Origin: Paramecium tetraurelia
Lineage: Eukaryota; Ciliophora; Oligohymenophorea; Peniculida; Parameciidae
Length of the DNA: 64,000 nucleotides
Direction: 5' to 3'
Assembly (NCBI RefSeq): GCF_000165425.1
Contig: NW_001799610.1
Coordinates: 11,146-75,145, forward strand
Shown: positions 51,597 to 62,674 of the stretch, in pieces
Layout: the number at the start of each line of letters is the position of its first letter
Position numbering within the stretch: the first letter of the stretch is position 1
Notes under the pieces: generated by a model
Database searches by the model: none
What the model was told of the DNA's origin: nothing
Seen by the model: only the letters and a program-made list of their open reading frames with translations
Program-made: the position numbers and the translations under genes

Positions 51597-54500
51597 ATGA
51601 TAAATCAAATGTTTCCTTAATAGATTTTGATTTAGTTACCTCAACATCAAATGGAGATTGTAGTCTAAGTTAAAATAGGATCTGGAACTCAAGGTAGTGT
51701 ATATTAAGGTTTTATCAAAACACTTAATCAACAAGTGGCTATAAAAGTATTGAAGGAATTAAATCCAAGAGAAGAGAAAATATTATAATCAATTAAGCAG
51801 CATAAACCAAAACATATCATAAGAATTTATGCTATTGAAAAACTAAAGAATCAAGTTTATATCGTAATGGAATTGGCAGAGATGGATTTTTTTAAGTTTA
51901 TGAATACAAATCAATTTAGCACATATGATATAGACGAAAAAAGCGAATTATTTTTATAAGTACATAAACACATAATTATAGATGGTTCAAGGTGTTTAAG
52001 AATTTCATTAAATAGGCTACTTTCATAGAGATTTAAAACCAGAAAACTTTGTTTGCTGTCGTGATATAAGATAGAATTTAACTATTAAATTAATAGATTT
52101 TGGCTGCTCCAAAGAATAATCAGATATTGGGAGACAAACATTATAAGTTGGAACTCCTTATTATATGGCAAGAGATGTTCTTAATTCTACCAACTATACA
52201 AAAGAGATTGATATTTGGGCTATGGGAGCTATCTGGTATGAAATGATCACATTATAAACCTTTTTTTAAGGTAACGTATTGATTTACCTTAGGTATTAAT
52301 GAAAGAAATATCTATTACTAAATCTCCACAATTTAGACTGATTAAATAGATTAAAAAATTGATAAACTTGATAAATGCTAGGTAGAATTTAGGGAAATTA
52401 TGAAATAAATGATTTGCATAGATCATCAAAAAAGAATTTAGTTGGACGATGCAATTGAAAAAATAACTCAAACTCTCTAAAAAATAAAATTCTAAAAAAT
52501 GGAAGCCAAAATAAAAATACAGTTAGAAAAAGAATTTTAAGAAAAGGAGCAGCAAATCATTTATCAGAATTAAATGAAATATGAAAATCTTTATCGACAA
52601 AAGAAACTAGATGACGAAAATTAATGTAAACAACTAATGGAATAACATCAACATTTATACGAATAGAAAATAATTGAAAAGGAAAATGAATTAAGAAAAA
52701 TTCTAGAATAAAAACAATAAGCATCAGATTAGAATCAGAAAAATTATGAAGTTTAAAAATTAGAATAAACATTATAATTTTAATCTTAACTGAATTCATA
52801 TAAACTTGAAATTGAACAGAAATATTAATAAGAAATGAAATAAGAAATGTAATTACTGTAAAATAAGTCAAAAGAAAGTTTACTTTATATTAAATAAAAG
52901 GAGGATGAAGAAAATAAGAAATTAATAAACGAAGAATTCTAGAAATAATACTAATTAGAATTAAGTAAGAAATAGTAAGAGTATTAAATACAATTTTAAA
53001 ATTAGTACATATAGGAAGAACTTAACAGTAAGAAAAAATAATTAAATTATTTTATTAATTTATTATAGAATGCGATTTAAAATCATATATCATCTGTGAA
53101 TTAATAAAGGTCAGAAATAGATAGTTATGAATTTAATAATTCAGATAAATAATATATCATAAATTAAATATAGAATTTTATAAGCTAAAAGTAGAATCAA
53201 TTATATTAAATAAGTGAGCATATCAGTAATTTAGATATAAAGAATGAGTATTAATAACTTTAATTTCTGATAGAACTTGAATCCAAATATAAAAATGAAT
53301 TTTAAATACATATTTAGGAAAATCAAATGATTCAATAACAAATTTAATCTTTTCTGATTTCGTTTGTTAAAGATTAGTAAAAAAACATTTTATTGGAAAA
53401 GTAGGAGAAAGAAGAAAAAGAAATTCAATAAGAAATGAACGATTAAGTCGCAAAATATTAAAACCTCGATAAGAAATTCGATGAATAATAAATGGAAATT
53501 CATAACATTCAAGTAATATGTGAAAAATTATCAATTTTTAATTACACTGTAACTAATTAATTCAAATAATTAAAGTTTCATGCAGATACTATTGCTGCAT
53601 CGGTTAATTAACTTAGAATATACTATTCCTCAAAAGAAAATAAAGTTTCTAGAGATTTAATCAACTATTTACAAATTTAAAAGTTACAAATTGACAAATC
53701 AATAGATAAGCTGTAAGATGATATTTTATAAATGAAAAATAATCTTTCAATTTAAGAAGAGGAGTTAAAATACGAAATGAAAAATGATATGTAAAAAATT
53801 TAAGATCAAACAAAAAATATAGAATTCAAAATTCAGTATAAAAAAAAAGTAAATGATGAATAAAATGAAAATAATTTAAATTTATTATAATAGAGATTAT
53901 TCAATATTAGATAACTAATTAATTAATTAAATACGATTAGTTAAACTGATATTCCTTATTCAAATATAAAAGAATACATGGAAATTAAATCAAAATATGT
54001 AGAGGAGGAGAAAAATTTTACAGATTTATCAAATAAGTTAGAAGAATAACAATAGAGATAAAAATAGATCAAGATAATCAAAACAAAATAATCAATCTTA
54101 AATATGCAAATAAAATTGAAATCAAATCAATTTTAGGAATCAATTTATGATCTTAAAAATTAATTAAGTTAAATGGAATAAAATTGTAAATAAATCGATA
54201 ATACTTAAATTAAAAATGATCTAGAAAAAAAGTAAACTGAATTAAATAATTTAAAAGGATTAGCTAAATAAAAATACGATTAAATAATATAAAAAACAGA
54301 ATAAGACATGGTTTTTTACTAAACCATTGAATCTCTATAAGAAGAGGCAAATAGTATTTAGATAGAATTAGAAAATAAGAAAAATGAATAAAGCAACCAA
54401 ATTGCACAGTTGCAGGATTTATTTTAACAGATTCTAAAATAATGCCAATCTGAAATAAATATACAATTTTAGAATATCAAAGATGAGTTGTAATAATTGA

Positions 54501-55489
54501 GTTAAGATTTTAATCAAAAATAAATAGTTTTTATGAATTTTGATATTTAAAATTACAATTATTAGCATATAATTGAAAAACACTAATTAAAGCAAGACGA
54601 GTTTCAAGAATTAATGAATAATAAGATGAAAAATTCTTATAAAATATTAAAATAAAATATGGAATTAATTAAAAATAGATAGAATGTTAAAAAGCATGAA
54701 AAATTTAAAAAAATTGAAACTGAAATTTATAAGAAAAGTGAAGAAAATTTTCAACATCTGGATAAATAAATTAAAGAGATTGAGTCATTCTATTAAAAAG
54801 TAGAATTTTTCGATTTAGAAAGTGAAAATGAAAAATAAAAAGATTGGAATTTAAAATAAATATCAATAATTGAAATGAATAAAAGATTTTGTGGGCTTCG
54901 TGGGTAGATTTAAGGGATGCAAAAATCTTATTAAGAAGAAATAACCACTTTACAAATGGAATTTAAAGAACTGAAAGAATAAGTTTGCTTTCTAACTAAA
55001 GAAATTCCTTCAAACGATTAAATTAAAGAATTTCAAGAAAGGTTTCACAATAATGATTAATCATTTCTAATCCTTATTTTTCTTACCATTCTGATCAAAG
55101 CTTTTGTTCTTAAAAAATATGTGATTAGACTATAAGATTTCAAAGAAAAATAAAATAAAATTAACATTTAAGCTAAACCAGTACATATAGATTTTAGAGA
55201 AAAATTAACAAATTTGATAGAAGCTAATTAAATAATATAAAAATATGAATCATTTCTAAAATGCAAAAGAACAGTTGTCTTGAGGGAAGAACTGATTGAA
55301 GATGAAAAGAAAATTGAGAAATAGATTTAAGAGATATATAACTATGTAAAGACTGTAAACACTGTTAAATTAAGAAGATATATCAAGAATTAATAAGTAA
55401 TTAAAACTATAACTGACAATTATTTCGAAAATTTAGAACATTGTAAACTAGAGATATTTAATAAATTGAAGCATCCAAAAAACACTTGA
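51597..55489 (+). CDS. Protein kinase fused to a very long coiled coil, 1282 aa
   Basis: Three exons, introns 51960-51981 and 52271-52292 (both 22 nt); the last exon runs about 3.2 kb without a TGA. The kinase domain fills residues about 30-290: KIGSGTQGSVYQGF, VAIKVLKEL, IYIVMELAEMD-type hinge, [34 protein letters not shown] and DIWAMGAIWYEMI, with the last intron after that. All catalytic residues are kept. The remaining near-1000 residues are Gln/Lys/Glu/Asn-rich coiled coil, most Gln as TAA/TAG. Near residues 1141-1160 (55061-55115) a hydrophobic stretch FLILIFLTILIKAFV interrupts the coil and could be a membrane anchor. The layout suggests a kinase held at a filament, basal body or membrane. 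Subfamily not assigned. Confidence 0.88.
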
Positions 55490-55853
55490 TTTATCATAAA
55501 TATTGTTATCAACTTATTATGAAATTATAGTGCCTCATATATTAAAAAACCGATTTTTAAATACTTATAAAAATTCGATAATTTAATAATTGGTAAATCT
55601 ACATATTTTTTTGAAATTTCAAATTTCTTAATGTAAAATGATTGCATCATTATTCGTTCTGTAAATCCAAACCCAACATAATTCTTCTGTGCATTTTGTT
55701 ATTTATATATGGAATGGGTTAAATTCTATATATTATACATTCAATAGTATTGATGCCTTTTAAATCAAATTTTCTTTTTGGAAATCAATTATTATGTTAA
55801 TTTATATTTCACTTATGCTCTAAGATTGAGGATGAGTAAAAATTTAATATCGA
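55490..55853. other. Intergenic, nothing recognised
   Basis: AT-rich spacer between two plus-strand genes; no frame or repeat stands out. Confidence 0.55.
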
Positions 55854-56701
55854 ATGAGAAATTTTAATTAAATTATTATAAAGCAATTTGAGAAATTCAA
55901 ACATTTGTAGATATTTAAATAAATTATGTTAAAATCTTAGTAATGTAGCTAGGTAGCAGATTATAGTAAGTTAATGAAAAGATGGTCCCCAGAGAGTTCT
56001 GCAACAATAAAAAAGCAAATTTAAAAGAGATTAGAGAAACGATAGACAATTCGAGAACTTTACAAATAAAAGTCATGGAAAACATTAGTCAAGGTTGCCT
56101 CATAAACTAAAGGTTTATATGAGGAATATGATACAATTAAGGTCTAGGGATAGGTTATATGTGTTGGAGATTCAGTTTAAATTAATAGTGGAGATCAACA
56201 TGATGAGGATTATGTTGGAACCATAAAATAAATTATATCAATAAAAGAGCCAACAACGGCGAAGTTAATATGTTTGTGTAGAATTTAATGGTATATGAGA
56301 AAAAGTGAGATCATTAAATCTTAGCCTAAATGTTCTGAATGGATTTCTGAACAAGAATTATTTATAACTAATCATTAAGAGTATATTTTGGCCTAGAGTA
56401 TAATAACTAACTGCAAAATATTGAGTTGCAGTGAATATCAGGAGTTGGATGAAATAGATTCCACTATTTATTTTAACAGATTAGAATGGGATCTTTAGAA
56501 AAAATAATTTGGTAATATGGATGCAATATAGTAATATTGTTTATGCTTTCAACCGGTGAATCCCGATAGGCAATATATTCAAGTATATCATAATTTCATA
56601 TTAAGTGTGATTCATGTAAAAATTGGTACCATTTTGAATGTGTTGGTATAAAAAATGGCACCTATGATAAAAATGAATTCAATTGCAGGAATTGTTAATG
56701 A
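55854..56701 (+). CDS. BAH-PHD chromatin reader
   Basis: Two exons around a 23-nt intron (56583-56605), 274 residues from ATG 55854. ATG 55974 (MKRWSPESSATIKKQ) gives 234 residues and may be the true start, since the first 40 residues are not protein-like. The BAH domain begins at VICVGDSVQINSGDQHDEDY and continues through CLCRIQWYMRKSEI, SEQELFITNHQE and IYFNRLEWDLQ. A PHD finger closes the protein: YCLCFQPVNPDRQ, then QCDSCKNWYHFECVGI and CRNC, with Cys4-His-Cys3 spacing. The intron lies inside the finger. Compact BAH-PHD proteins (plant EBS/SHL, ciliate analogues) read histone H3 lysine methylation. Nuclear function inferred. Confidence 0.9.
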
Positions 56702-56784
56702 TTCAATTATTTGTATTTTTAATATACTGTAATATATTAGTTTTTATTATTCAAACAATTATAGCAATTTAAATTGGCGAATAG

Positions 56785-58847
56785 ATGTAAACTTCATTCA
56801 AATTTCGAGCTCCATGCAATTTATAATAATTCCAATAAGAAATCATTGTAGAAAACGAAGTATTTTTTCTGTATTTACAACAGATCCCAGAATTAGACAC
56901 ATTCGAAGAGTTTTGTAGCAATATTCCTGATTAGGATAATCAAGACATAAACTTCTCTAAACAATCACATACACACAACTCATAATTAATTCGCATTGAT
57001 TGCTAATAAACACATGAATCAAAATCATCGGAATTGTAACAATCAATTGATTCACGGGATTAAAAGAGCAAATCAAAAATAAAAAGTGTGCAGAGTCAAG
57101 ACAATGAACAAATAGCATATATGCAATTTGTAGAATTCAATCCTCATAGCATAATATCGGAATCAATTAATTAGAGGACAGATACATAATAGAGTTAGAA
57201 AGATACAATGGCAGAGCCACCTGCTCCATAAAATAAAAATACAACTAAATTCTGCTTTCCATCTAAAGGAAGTGGGTTGAATAATTGTAATGAATCAATT
57301 TATTTAATATAGTAAAGAAATAACTTTGTGTCAACTAAGATATTTAGAATAACAATAGAAATCAAAGCAATTCAGAATAAACTGTCTTAAAAAACCAGTC
57401 TTTGTCTGAAAATAAAAATAATATCGAAGAGGATTTAAGAAAATAAATCACTTAGCTTTGCAAAGAAAAAACTTAAATATAATAACAATATTAATCATAA
57501 ATAAAACAGTTATTGGAGTAAAATTAATTTTTGGAATAATAACTAATTTAATAAAAATAACAAACATAAACGTTGAATTAGGATAAACAAATTTTATATT
57601 AAAAAATTACCATCTTATAAAAAAAATAAGGTTTAGATAAAAATACAATAATTGAAAATTGTAATTTACCAGAATCTGTACCAAGTAAATTGGCAAATAA
57701 TCAGAAGATTTAATATTTAATTGAGAAATTAAACTAGAAATGTCAAGAGAATGCTCGACTTCAATATGAAATTATATTGCTATAAAATAATGTACATTTC
57801 ATTATTTAGATTTTAGATTGAATTATTAGAAACCTCCAAGGTTTTGTAATTGGCAAATAATAATATCTTCTCCCTGGATCCAGGCAAAACTAATAACCAA
57901 AATCATTCTCCTTAACCATAATCATAGAATAGAGCATAATCATTGAGTAAGGATAGCAGAACAAGCTTGTTGACATAATAGAAATAACCACTAAATGTTA
58001 CCATTAACTATCCAGCTGAAGGTAAAAACATAGTGAACTTGTAATTATTGAACTTTAATTTAGATCGGCTATGATATCTCCATTATCCAAATGTGCTTAG
58101 ATTATTTAATAAAAACAGTTAAATCAGAAGATTTAAAAAAATACCCACTAATTTCAAGAAGATATCTAGTCTTAAAAGATACAGTAAGACTTATTTCTAT
58201 ATTTTAAGCACTAAAAATTCTACATCAGTAGGAGAACTAATGTCTATTAAGTCTGATGCCATTAATTACTCTAGTATTATTAATAGAATCCTAAGAAAGG
58301 AATCATATTCAATATCTTCCCCAGATGGTAGAGCTACATAAAAATTCAAATAAGCTTTAAATGAAAAATTAAATAATCTTTAACAAGATAGTTCAAAGTC
58401 TTATGGTAGTTTGTTATTCTCTTTGGGGGAACAGAAAAACAAAGAAACAAATAATTGTTTCAGACAAACATCTCCCAAGAGAGAGAAAAAAAAATCTAAA
58501 CAGTAATCAAGTGAAATTAAACTAGGCTTTTCGGTTTTATGAATCAACAAAATTCAAGAAAATAATCCGATTTACTTAAATCAGAAGAATCTCATCGATC
58601 TGATTTAGGAAGAAGATCTGAAAAGTATTTAAAATTAATTTAATAAAGTAAAAATGGGATGGATCCTAATAATGAAATAATACAATTTATGAAAGAAATG
58701 CAAAATAAAAAATCAGATAGTAATCTCATATATCTTAAATTATTAGTCTCGAAAAATATTAAATAGCCAAATGCTGGTACAATATTAACAAGACCTTTGA
58801 CTGCAGATATGAAGGATGCAAATAGCAATTGTTAATAAAAATTTTGA
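56785..58847 (+). CDS. Hypothetical Ser/Gln-rich coiled-coil protein, 646 aa
   Basis: Six exons, introns 57287-57312, 57792-57816, 58041-58063, 58184-58208 and 58503-58525 (26, 25, 23, 25, 23 nt), exact frame. I start at ATG 56785; the frame is open up to an ATG overlapping the stop of the upstream gene, but that stretch looks like UTR. The N-terminal 170 residues are acidic and Ser/Gln-rich. A coiled coil follows (LRKQITQLCKEKTQIQQQYQ, KIQYLIEKLNQKCQENARLQ). Then comes a disordered Ser/Asn region and a basic C-terminus with repeated SDLLKSEESHRSDLGRR-type charges. No domain recognised. Five correctly phased introns make the gene itself certain. Confidence 0.78.
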
Positions 58848-58997
58848 AATTATTAATATTTTTTATCTATTTAGAACCTATAATTTTTCAATAGTGGAGG
58901 CAAATTCATGAAATATTTCCAATTGAAATAAATTTAAATCTTCTGTAATTTATAACATTATTTAATTCTTTATAATTAATAAATTTAATTACATATA

Positions 58998-60100
58998 ATG
59001 GAATATACTAGATTGGGAAACACAGGCTTATTGATTTCAAAGATATCTTTTGGAAATATGGTAAATTTTGCCCCTGAGGACGAAGAAGTCAATACAGAGA
59101 TTATCAAAACATGCTATGAAGCTGGTGTTAATTTCTTTGATTCCGCAGAATTGTATTCTTAAATCCGAAAATTTTAGTTATGAAAATGGCTAAGCAGAAG
59201 CTTAATTAGGAAGATCCATTAAGAAATTAAACATTCCACGTGAAAAGATAATAGTTTCTGTTAAGATACAGGGCAATAACTTTGACGGAGGAAACAAAGT
59301 TAATAGGCTATTCACCCTTAATCGTAAACATGTGATAGAAGGTGTTAATGCATCGCTTGCTAGAATGCAACTAGACTATGCTGATATTGCTTTTGCTCAC
59401 ATTTATGATCCAGATACACCTATCGAAGAAATTTGTAGAGGATTCAATCAAGTCATTGAAGATGGAAAAGCCTTTTATTGGGGAACATCTAATTGGAAAC
59501 CTTAATAAGTCTAAGATGCATTCAACTACTGTGACAAGCATGGCTTAATCAGACCTGTTGTTGAGTAATGTCCATATAACATGTTAACAAGAAACATCTT
59601 AGAAAAAGATTATGTTGATATATTTGAAGTAGGGTATGGTACAACAATCTACAGTCCCTTATAAGGGGGACTATTGACTGGAAAATATAATGATGGTCTT
59701 ATCCCTTAAGGTAGTAGAGCAGGTACTGATAATGGATGGTTAACAAAAGAATTATCTTATTCATTAATCTTTAAAAAATTTTGTATTATAAATATATCTT
59801 ACAATTTTAGTGGAAGATCCTGAGTCAATAGTGAAACTTAAAAAATTAGGAGATTTAGCACAATCGATAGGATACACTCAAACTTAATTGGCTATCGCAT
59901 GGACTCTATATAACAAAAATGTATCGACTGCAATCATAGGGGCCAAGAATGTGTAATAATTGAAAGATTCCTTGAAAGCCTTTGAGTTATATAAGAAGTG
60001 GGATAAAGAACTAGAATAAAAGGTTGAGGCTATCATATAAAACAAACCATAATAAGAATATAATTGGTAAACTGGAAAACCTTTTCCTGATAGGAGATGA
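58998..60100 (+). CDS. Aldo-keto reductase of K+ channel beta-subunit type, copy 1
   Basis: Three exons, introns 59153-59177 (25 nt) and 59783-59810 (28 nt), 349 residues. TIM-barrel AKR6 features: MEYTRLGNTGLLISKISFGN, then a catalytic Asp/Tyr region FFDSAEFYENG, KIIVSVKIQG with the Lys, QLDYADIAFAHIYDPDTPIE (the His position), FYWGTSNWKPQQ, GYGTTIYSPLQGGLLTGKY, and the NADPH-binding end GYTQTQLAIAWTLYNKNVST with AIIGAKNVQQLKDSL. This is the Kv-beta (Shaker beta) group, which both reduces aldehydes and attaches to voltage-gated K+ channels. Asp, Tyr, Lys and His all appear to be present. Its tandem partner starts 77 bp downstream. Confidence 0.93.
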
Positions 60101-60177
60101 TAATCTTATGGAATTAATTTATAATTTAGAATTAATTTTAAAACAAATTATAATAAAATAAATTAATATTAGTCAAA

Positions 60178-61277
60178 ATGGAATATAATAGATTGGGAAA
60201 CACAGGCTTATTGATTTCAAAGATATCTTTTGGAAATATGGTGAATTTTGCCCCTGAGGACGAAGAAGTCAATACAGAGATTATCAAAACTTGCTATGAA
60301 GCTGGTGTTAATTTTTTTGATACTGCAGAATTGTATTCTAAATTCCTAAAATTTTAGATATGAAAATGGAAAGGCAGAAGAATAACTTGGTAGATCTATA
60401 AAAAAACTTAACATTCCAAGAGAAAGGATAATTGTATCCGTTAAGATCCTTGCTAATCTTGAATAAGGTGGAAATCCAATTAATCGTTCTTTTACATTAA
60501 ATCGTAAACACGTAATAGAAGGAGTCAACGCATCTCTTAAAAGACTTCAATTAGACTATGCTGACATTGCCTATGCTCATTTTCTAGATTAAGATATCTA
60601 GGTGGATGAGATTTGTCGAGGATTTAATTAAGTCATTGAGGATGGTAAAGCCTTCTATTGGGGAACTTCTAATTGGAAGCCATCAAAGGTTTAAGAGGCT
60701 TTTAACTATTGCGATAAACATGGCCTCATCAGACCCGTGGTTGAACAATGCATATATAACATGGTGATTAGAAACTTAGTGGAGAAGGATTATGCTGATG
60801 TTTTTTCATAAGGATATGGATCAACTATCTACAGTCCATTGTAAGGAGGGTTGTTGACTGGTAAATACAACAACAATCAAATACCAGAAGACAGCAGAGC
60901 TGGTAAAGATAACGGGTGGTTAACTAAAGACAGTGCTCATGCAGTATTTTTTGCAAAGTTTTGTAATTATATGTTGTTATATTTAAGTGGGAAATGAAGA
61001 TGCTATTACAAAACTCAAAAAGTTAGGAGACTTAGCTTAGTCTCTTGGTTACACTCAAACATAGCTGTCAATAGCTTGGGTTTTATATAACAAAGATGTG
61101 TCTACAGCTATAATCGGTGCCAAGAATGTTTAATAGGTGAAAGATTCTTTGAAAGCCCTTGAATTATATAAGAAATGGGATAAGGAATTAGAATAAAAAG
61201 TTGAGGCTATCTTATAAAACAAACCGTAATAAGATTATAATTGGTAAACTGGAAAACCTTTCCCTGATAGGAGATGA
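60178..61277 (+). CDS. Aldo-keto reductase of K+ channel beta-subunit type, copy 2
   Basis: Three exons with introns at the same positions as copy 1 (60333-60357, 60963-60987, both 25 nt), also 349 residues. The first exon is nearly identical to that of copy 1: six differences in 155 nt by my count, four of them synonymous or single-base. Exon 2 has diverged at a large share of codons, including silent sites. Catalytic motifs are kept (FFDTAEIYENG-type start, LQLDYADIAYAHF, YWGTSNWKPSK, TIYSPLQGGLLTGKYN, GYTQTQLSIAWVLYNKD). The cofactor-loop region (KILANLEQGGNPINR) differs from copy 1. Unequal divergence points to partial gene conversion (see findings). Confidence 0.93.
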
Positions 61278-61989
61278 GTTATATATATTAAAAATATTTA
61301 TATATCATATCCTTTTTGAAGGGTCTATCTGATTATATTAGCAGACTCAAGATAATTTAAATTCTTTTTATCATCTAAAACAACTTAATCTAAGATAAAT
61401 AAGATAAAGTGACATATGAATAGAAAAACAAAATGTTCTTTGTTAAAAGTAAACCTATCGTTTTAATCTTACTAAATGATAAATATTTCAGTTTATTGAA
61501 TTTAATTTAAAAAAAAGAGCAAATCTATTTTTACATGTGAATCATAGAGATAATTATCAATAATCTTTGTTAATTTATTATTTTAAAACGGTATATTAAT
61601 ATTGTTTATATAGGGTTCTATTATCCTTTCAATAAATAGAGGAACTGTAAGTAGAGAATCATTCGAATAGCCTCGTAGTCCAAATAGAAATGTCCAATCG
61701 AAATTATTCAAATTAGTTGTGATATATTAATTTCTATTTCTAATATAAATTATTATTATTTGAAAATAGAAAGGCTTTTGATCATTAGGGCTGAAACCTC
61801 ATAATTAGTGAAGGATTAAGATTTAATAACATTCTTAAGATGCTCGTAATAATTTTAAAGCAGTGAAAATTGTTAATTTTGATAAAAGTAATTGGTAAAA
61901 TTTTTGGAATGAATTTTGGAAAATAGCAAATACTTTAGCAAAGACACCAACTTTAATGAATACATTAAATAAGTTATTATTAAATACTC
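61278..61989. other. Mostly intergenic; one coding-like stretch near its end
   Basis: From about 61810 to 62030 a plus-strand frame reads NFKAVKIVNFDKSNWQNFWN and further, and looks protein-like. It runs into the next gene out of phase, and I found no intron of suitable length to join them. It may be a lost or mis-modelled first exon. The rest is AT-rich with TGA in all frames. Confidence 0.45.
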
Positions 61990-62604
61990 ATGGCTCATAA
62001 AGGATAGAAAAGTAATCCATTTATAGTTGATGCTCGAACTCCAAACAGAATAATCAAAGAAAATGATGATAATACAAATACTTACCTAGTTTCATATGGT
62101 AATAATTAAGTTTTGGAAGATAAAGACTACATTGAAGTAAATTACCCGGAATTAGTTGAGGATTATAATTTTTTTATTACAACAGGAGAAAGATATGATT
62201 AAGAATTTCTTTAATAGAAGGCTCTGCAATTTTCATTATGTTAAATACAAGAAAATCCAATTATAGAATAGCACTTATTAGAGAGAAACAATAAAGTTTA
62301 GATCAAGTAATAGAGAAAATAGACCATTCGATATAAGTGTTTGAATATTCTTGATATTTAAATCAATTCCTCATTGAAGGATAAAAAATTAGCAATAAAA
62401 ATGAAGGCCAATGAAGGCAATATTACAAATATTCCAAGCATGGAGAAATTAATAAAAATTACACATGAATTATAAACCATAGGATATACCTAAGATGAAT
62501 TGATAGTAAGTTTTACTCTAAAGAATCACCAGGAATGCATAGAAGACAAGTCTAGATTAGTGATTGAAGGGGAAATTGATAAGAATATTAAGATGAATGA
62601 TTGA
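61990..62604 (+). CDS. Hypothetical protein, 204 aa
   Basis: One frame from ATG 61990 to TGA 62602-62604. Hydrophilic: an Asn/Asp-rich N-terminus (FIVDARTPNRIIKENDDNTN), a Gln/Lys-rich middle, and a helical end (IPSMEKLIKITHELQTIGYT). A 27-nt GTAAGT...CAG stretch at 62506-62532 could be an intron, but removing it keeps the frame, so sequence alone cannot tell. No family recognised. The upstream coding-like stretch (61810-62030) suggests the N-terminus may be incomplete. Confidence 0.6.
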
Positions 62605-62674
62605 ATTATTCATCAAGATATTTGCATTTCGTTGAATAATATGAATTTAAGGAGATGTATTAAAATAATTAATT

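Noticed and set aside
52557-52871. 104-aa minus-strand hydrophobic frame
   Set aside because: Antisense of coiled-coil codons; Gln/Lys/Glu-rich coding DNA always gives Phe/Ile/Leu-rich antisense.
56512-56531. Possible 20-nt intron in the BAH-PHD gene
   Set aside because: The unspliced frame leads directly into the PHD finger; splicing would shift the frame.
62506-62532. 27-nt GTAAGT...CAG intron in the 204-aa gene
   Set aside because: Its length is a multiple of three and contains no TGA, so it cannot be told from coding sequence; left unspliced.
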